Shown here: positions 6,222-8,757 of the stretch, piece by piece
Numbering within the stretch: position 1 is the first letter of the stretch
How the letters are laid out: every line of letters starts with the position of its first letter
Source: an uncultured Bacilli bacterium
GTDB lineage: Bacteria; Bacillota_I; Bacilli_A; RF39; UBA660
DNA: 8,757 nt
Assembly: GCA_947630415.1 (NCBI GenBank)
Contig: CANRHM010000050.1
Span: forward strand, 1 to 8,757
Direction: 5' to 3'
Notes under the pieces: model-generated
What the model saw: only the letters and a program-made list of their open reading frames with translations
What the model was told of the DNA's origin: nothing
The model's database searches: none
Made by a program: the position numbers and the translations under genes

Positions 6222-6884
6222 TCACCTGATTTCCCAATTGATAGGTTTTATATTATTTTTTATTAAAAAAGCATTGGTTTTGGAGAAAGGTCTACTTCCA
6301 AAGAAGCCATTGTAGCACGATAAAGGGGATGGATGAGCAGATTCAATGACATAGTGTTTCGGATTGGTAATGAAACTTTTTTTGCTTCGTGCATAATTTC
6401 CCCAAAGAATGAAGACTACCGGTTCTTCTTTTTGATTGATGAGTTCAATCACTTTATTGGTAAATTGTTCCCAACCATGATTGCTATGCGAAGCCGCTTT
6501 ATCTTTTTCTACCGTAAGGACCGCATTTAAAAGTAAAACTCCTTCGTTTGCCCAAGGGATTAAGCAACCACTTTTAGGCATAGGATAACCTAAATCATCG
6601 TGTAATTCTTTAAAGATGTTTACGAGCGATGGAGGTTTAGGAATCCCATCTTGTACGGAAAAAGATAATCCATGGGCTTGTCCTATACCATGATACGGAT
6701 CTTGTCCTAACAAAACTACTTTTACTTTAGCATAAGGGGTATATCGAAAAGCATTAAAGATTTCATTTTGTTTTGGATAAATGGTCTTTTCTTTATATTC
6801 TTTTTTAACAAATTCAATCAATTCTTCAAAATAAGGTTTATCCATCTCTTCTTGTAAGAGATTATCCCAATCTGCTCCTATCAT
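6222..6884 (-). CDS. ung: Uracil-DNA glycosylase, family 1
   Basis: Removes uracil from DNA after cytosine deamination or dUMP misincorporation, starting base excision repair. The 220-aa protein is full length for the family. It has the water-activating motif GQDPYH (60-65, catalytic Asp62), GLSFSV (72-77), LLLNAVLTVE (117-126, uracil-reading Asn120), FILWGNYA (158-165) and the DNA-intercalation motif HPSPLS (His184 to Ser189), followed by NGFFGSRPFS. All key residues are intact. AAGGA precedes the ATG. The gene is first in a two-gene unit with an unknown protein and has a good sigma-A promoter. Confidence 0.97.
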   Translation of the reverse strand: MIGADWDNLLQEEMDKPYFEELIEFVKKEYKEKTIYPKQNEIFNAFRYTPYAKVKVVLLGQDPYHGIGQAHGLSFSVQDGIPKPPSLVNIFKELHDDLGYPMPKSGCLIPWANEGVLLLNAVLTVEKDKAASHSNHGWEQFTNKVIELINQKEEPVVFILWGNYARSKKSFITNPKHYVIESAHPSPLSCYNGFFGSRPFSKTNAFLIKNNIKPINWEIR

Positions 6885-6923
6885 CTTATCACATCCTTCA
6901 AGATGACCCTTTCGGTTAAAGAT

Positions 6924-6952
6924 ATTATACTACATATCTAAGGCTTGTTCAA
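6924..6952 (-). promoter_or_regulatory. Sigma-A promoter of the ung operon
   Basis: On the minus strand TTGAAC (6952-6947), a 17-bp spacer and a perfect TATAAT (6929-6924) lie 39 nt upstream of the ung ATG. This is the most canonical promoter in the window. Confidence 0.8.
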
Positions 6953-6982
6953 TCGCTTTTTCACTTTGTATTCATAGTCTCA

Positions 6983-7117
6983 ATTCTCAAAGTAAAAGCA
7001 ACTTTTACGATATGAGTTGCATTTACATTGAGAATAAGTGTTGCAATTACAATGAGAATAATTATATTGATAAAATTAAAACTAATTATAAATTGTAATT
7101 GCTTTTACATTGAGAAT
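6983..7117. repeat. Four imperfect 19-bp repeats, consensus TTGCWWTTACAWTGAGAAT
   Basis: Three copies are on the plus strand: TTGCATTTACATTGAGAAT (7017-7035), TTGCAATTACAATGAGAAT (7041-7059) and TTGCTTTTACATTGAGAAT (7099-7117). One copy is inverted: TTGCTTTTACTTTGAGAAT on the minus strand (7001-6983). They differ by one to four bases. The inverted copy and its neighbour also form a small hairpin (GTAAAAG 6992-6998 with CTTTTAC 7002-7008). An 11-bp inverted repeat links the third copy to the sequence entering the fourth (7043-7053 with 7092-7102). No gene covers this stretch. Such clusters resemble transposase-binding sites at transposon ends or an operator array; which one cannot be told here. 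Confidence 0.75.
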
Positions 7118-7159
7118 TTGTACAATAAAATTCTATTCTTTATATTAAAAATTCTTTGG

Positions 7160-7254
7160 TTCTTTCTTTCAAGAAAGAATGCCTAACCGGCGAGGTTATT
7201 ATTAAACCTTTCCCGGCTTCTTTGCTTACTTTCTTTTCCGTAAAAGAAAGTAAG
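7160..7254. repeat. Hairpin-rich noncoding block
   Basis: Three successive palindromes. TTCTTTCTT (7160-7168) mirrors AAGAAAGAA (7171-7179). CCGG (7187-7190) and AGGTT (7193-7197) pair with CCGG (7213-7216) and AACCT (7205-7209). CTTACTTTCTTTT (7225-7237) pairs perfectly over 13 bp with AAAAGAAAGTAAG (7242-7254) around CCGT. The GC-rich core contrasts with the AT-rich flanks. The minus strand is also open across the block but has no start or ribosome site. It looks like a mobile palindromic repeat or the edge of an element. Confidence 0.6.
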
Positions 7255-7286
7255 GCCCATCTGGCAAGATAATTATTGTTTTTATA

Positions 7287-7295
7287 TGTTAAAAT
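7287..7295 (+). promoter_or_regulatory. Possible extended -10 promoter of the IS30-type element
   Basis: TGTTAAAAT gives a TGn-extended -10 with five of six consensus bases, but no -35 at the right distance. A start near 7302 would put the strong Shine-Dalgarno at 7308 very close to the RNA 5' end, so another upstream start is possible. Confidence 0.4.
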
Positions 7296-7322
7296 ATCAT
7301 CTCATATGGAGGTGATTTTATT

Positions 7323-7361
7323 ATGCTCAAACAAAAGAATACCATTTTACTAAATTTTTAA
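7323..7361 (+). CDS. Putative 12-aa leader peptide MLKQKNTILLNF
   Basis: A short ORF follows GGAGGTGAT (7308-7316), which is fully complementary to the 3' end of 16S rRNA, with a 6-nt gap before the ATG. Such a strong ribosome site is hard to explain unless something is translated. The second half of the ORF lies in the 5' arm and loop of a hairpin (7337-7350 with 7369-7382), as in leader peptides that control downstream genes. Composition is unremarkable apart from several Lys, Asn and Leu. It could instead be a decayed gene start. Confidence 0.45.
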   Translation: MLKQKNTILLNF

Positions 7362-7477
7362 AAGAACGGTAAAATGATATTCCCGTATACAATAAGTCTA
7401 TCTAATTAATAGACAACCTTATTTTATCACATTCCTTTTTAATTAGATAGATACAAATTTTAATAGTTAAAAAGGAG
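7337..7477 (+). promoter_or_regulatory. Attenuator-like leader with mutually exclusive stems
   Basis: Stem 1 pairs 7337-7350 with 7369-7382 (13 of 14 positions). A local hairpin pairs GTCTAT (7396-7401) with ATAGAC (7409-7414). Long stem A pairs TCTATCTAATTAA (7397-7409) perfectly with 7439-7451. Stem B pairs TCCTTTTTAA (7433-7442) perfectly with TTAAAAAGGA (7467-7476), extendable with U-A and G-U pairs, and covers the Shine-Dalgarno of the 86-aa gene. A and B share 7439-7445, so they exclude each other: A leaves the ribosome site free, B buries it. No T-run follows stem B, so control would be at translation rather than termination. Confidence 0.5.
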
Positions 7478-7488
7478 GGTTTTTATTT

Positions 7489-7749
7489 ATGAATAACTAT
7501 TATGAATTTACTAAATATGAAGAAGATGGAATGACACTGGATATATTTAATGGTCTTTCCAATGATAAGTTAAAAAGCATATTAGATGATTATTTTAATG
7601 AAATAGAATGTTTTTTAGATACTTTTACAAATATTTTTAACGAATCAAATTATGATGAATTTTATTATAAATCTAAATCATTGATAGAACAAATTAATGA
7701 CATTAAAATTATTATTAATATCTTAAAAGGAAGAGATATGGATGAGTAA
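7489..7749 (+). CDS. Small acidic protein of unknown function encoded ahead of the transposase
   Basis: I do not recognise this 86-aa protein. It is rich in Asp, Glu, Asn, Ile and Tyr, and is likely helical over about residues 24-80 (LSNDKLKSILDDYF, then KSLIEQINDIKIIINILKG). It has one cysteine and no membrane segment, signal peptide or obvious DNA-binding motif. AAGGAGGG precedes its ATG by 9 nt. Its last codons overlap the transposase start in ATGAGTAA, so the two are probably translationally coupled. Most IS30 elements have a single gene, which makes this an unusual accessory protein. An acidic partner that modulates the basic transposase, or simply helps load ribosomes, are both possible; the sequence does not decide. 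Confidence 0.75.
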   Translation: MNNYYEFTKYEEDGMTLDIFNGLSNDKLKSILDDYFNEIECFLDTFTNIFNESNYDEFYYKSKSLIEQINDIKIIINILKGRDMDE

Positions 7750-8757
7750 AGGTCATTTATCTTTCTCCGATAGATTAGCTATTGAAAATATGCTTAATGA
7801 AGGTCATACTATTAAAGAAATAGAGATTGATATTAAAAGAGATTCTAGCATTATTATAAGAGAAATAAATAAGCATAGTTCATTAGTATTTCCTGGTACT
7901 TATAATAAGCAACATCCTTGTCTTAAATATCATTCTTGTAATGTGAAAAGTTTTGAATGTTTCAAATGTTGTAAAAACTTAGAGTTCAAAATTTGTTCAA
8001 AATTACTTAAATCTCCTCATGTTTGTAATAACTGTGATACTAGAATTCATTGTAGATATGTTAAAAAATATTATAAGGCTAGAGAGGCACATAATACGCA
8101 CAAATTAAAGGTATCCGAATGTAGATTAGGGCTTCATTATAATGAGCGAGAAAATATTATTTTAAGGGAAAGATTATGTCCTTTAATTATTCGTTCTAAA
8201 TCGGTTTATCACGCCATTAAAACTGTAAACAATGAATTAGGTACTTCCTTTGTTTTAAAGACTATTTATAGACAAATCAAAGGTGATTATTTACCTATTA
8301 AATCTTCTAACTTGCCTAGATCTAGAAGAAGAAAAAAAGAAAGTAAAGATACTAATTATAAAAGAGACATTACTAACAAATCTTATGAAGATTATGAAAT
8401 TTATAAGAATAATAATTCTAATGCTATTGAAACTCAAATGGATACGGTGGAAGGCATCAAAGAAAACAATGCTCCTGTTTTGTTAACTTTAGAAATAGTC
8501 CCAATTAATTTTTTACTTATTTTTAAAATTGATAGTCAAACTAAGGATGATGTTATTAAAAAACTAAATGATTTTAAAGATTTAATTGGTCAGAAAATTT
8601 TGGATAAATTAATGGAAATATTACTGACTGATAATGGTAAAGAATTTTATATTAGTGAAGAAATATTAACTATTTCTCCAAATATTCATTTATTTTATTG
8701 TCATCCTTATTCTTCTTATGAAAAAGGATCTATTGAAAACAATCATGAACTAATTAG
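7742..8757 (+). CDS. IS30-family DDE transposase (C-terminal end outside window)
   Basis: Catalyses cut and paste or circle-forming transposition of the element. The 338 visible codons are open throughout. An N-terminal helix-turn-helix (about 5-44, HLSFSDRLAIENMLNEG and REINKH) is followed by a cysteine-rich zinc-ribbon-like region (C60, C66, C73, C76, C77, C85, C95, C98, C104) and a basic linker (PRSRRRKKESK, 192-202). The catalytic core shows QMDTVEG (Asp234), LLTDNGKEF (Asp297) and PYSSYEKGSIEN (Glu332). The 34-residue gap between the second Asp and the Glu matches the DD(about 33)E spacing of the IS30 family. The ATG at 7742 overlaps the end of the upstream small gene. No frameshift or internal stop is seen, so the visible part looks functional. 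Confidence 0.93.
   Translation, partial: MSKGHLSFSDRLAIENMLNEGHTIKEIEIDIKRDSSIIIREINKHSSLVFPGTYNKQHPCLKYHSCNVKSFECFKCCKNLEFKICSKLLKSPHVCNNCDTRIHCRYVKKYYKAREAHNTHKLKVSECRLGLHYNERENIILRERLCPLIIRSKSVYHAIKTVNNELGTSFVLKTIYRQIKGDYLPIKSSNLPRSRRRKKESKDTNYKRDITNKSYEDYEIYKNNNSNAIETQMDTVEGIKENNAPVLLTLEIVPINFLLIFKIDSQTKDDVIKKLNDFKDLIGQKILDKLMEILLTDNGKEFYISEEILTISPNIHLFYCHPYSSYEKGSIENNHELI

Larger units (their letters stand above)
7287..8757 (+). mobile_element. IS30-family insertion sequence, left part (right end outside window)
   Basis: The region carries a regulatory leader, a small accessory ORF and an IS30-type DDE transposase, all on the plus strand and visibly more AT-rich than the housekeeping genes. 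The left boundary is not fixed: it could lie anywhere from the 19-bp repeats (6983) or the hairpin block (7160) to about 7390, because the right terminal inverted repeat needed to match it is not in the window. No target duplication can be checked. Confidence 0.65.

Noticed and set aside
6333..6530. Plus-strand frame opposite ung
   Set aside because: Antisense to the conserved core of uracil-DNA glycosylase.
6983..7117. CRISPR array
   Set aside because: Repeat spacing is irregular (24 and 58 nt), copies vary in sequence, one is inverted, and no cas gene is near.
7160..7254. tRNA or small structured RNA gene
   Set aside because: No cloverleaf, no anticodon arm and no conserved tRNA T-loop; the hairpins are simple palindromes.
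8283..8486. Plus-strand 67-codon frame inside the transposase
   Set aside because: It is another frame of the transposase gene, without a ribosome site.

Overview
The window looks like chromosomal DNA from a low-GC, Gram-positive, spore-forming Bacillota. The signs are AT-rich codons, strong AGGAGG-type ribosome binding sites, sigma-A promoters, a delta subunit of RNA polymerase (a Bacillota trait) and a GerQ-type spore coat protein. Use of PduL as the phosphotransacylase would fit an anaerobic gut fermenter, for example an Erysipelotrichia-like lineage, but that placement is inference. Each gene uses TGG for Trp and nothing suggests a changed genetic code.

Left part (1-1960), all on the minus strand: DUF1934/ywiB-like gene, then rpoE (delta), then prfA (release factor 1, running off the left edge). 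Each has its own likely promoter, and rpoE ends in an intrinsic terminator that overlaps its last codons.

Middle part (1960-6960): a class A penicillin-binding protein on the plus strand converges on a minus-strand pduL. pduL is divergent from gerQ, which is followed by a lemA-family membrane protein gene with its own promoter. These converge on a minus-strand pair: ung (uracil-DNA glycosylase) and a tightly linked gene of unknown function. The theme is housekeeping: translation termination, transcription, wall synthesis, acetate/propionate metabolism, spore coat and base excision repair.

Right part (6960-8757) is different. A gene-free stretch of about 600 bases holds four imperfect 19-bp repeats (three direct, one inverted), a block of hairpins including a perfect 13-bp stem, and then a leader region. 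The leader has a 12-codon ORF behind a near-perfect Shine-Dalgarno and several mutually exclusive RNA stems, one of which buries the ribosome binding site of the next gene. Next come a small acidic protein of unknown function (86 aa) and, overlapping it by 8 nt, an IS30-family DDE transposase that runs off the right edge with its D, D and E residues all visible. The attenuator-like control of a two-gene IS30 element, and the repeat array beside it, are the parts most worth a second look.
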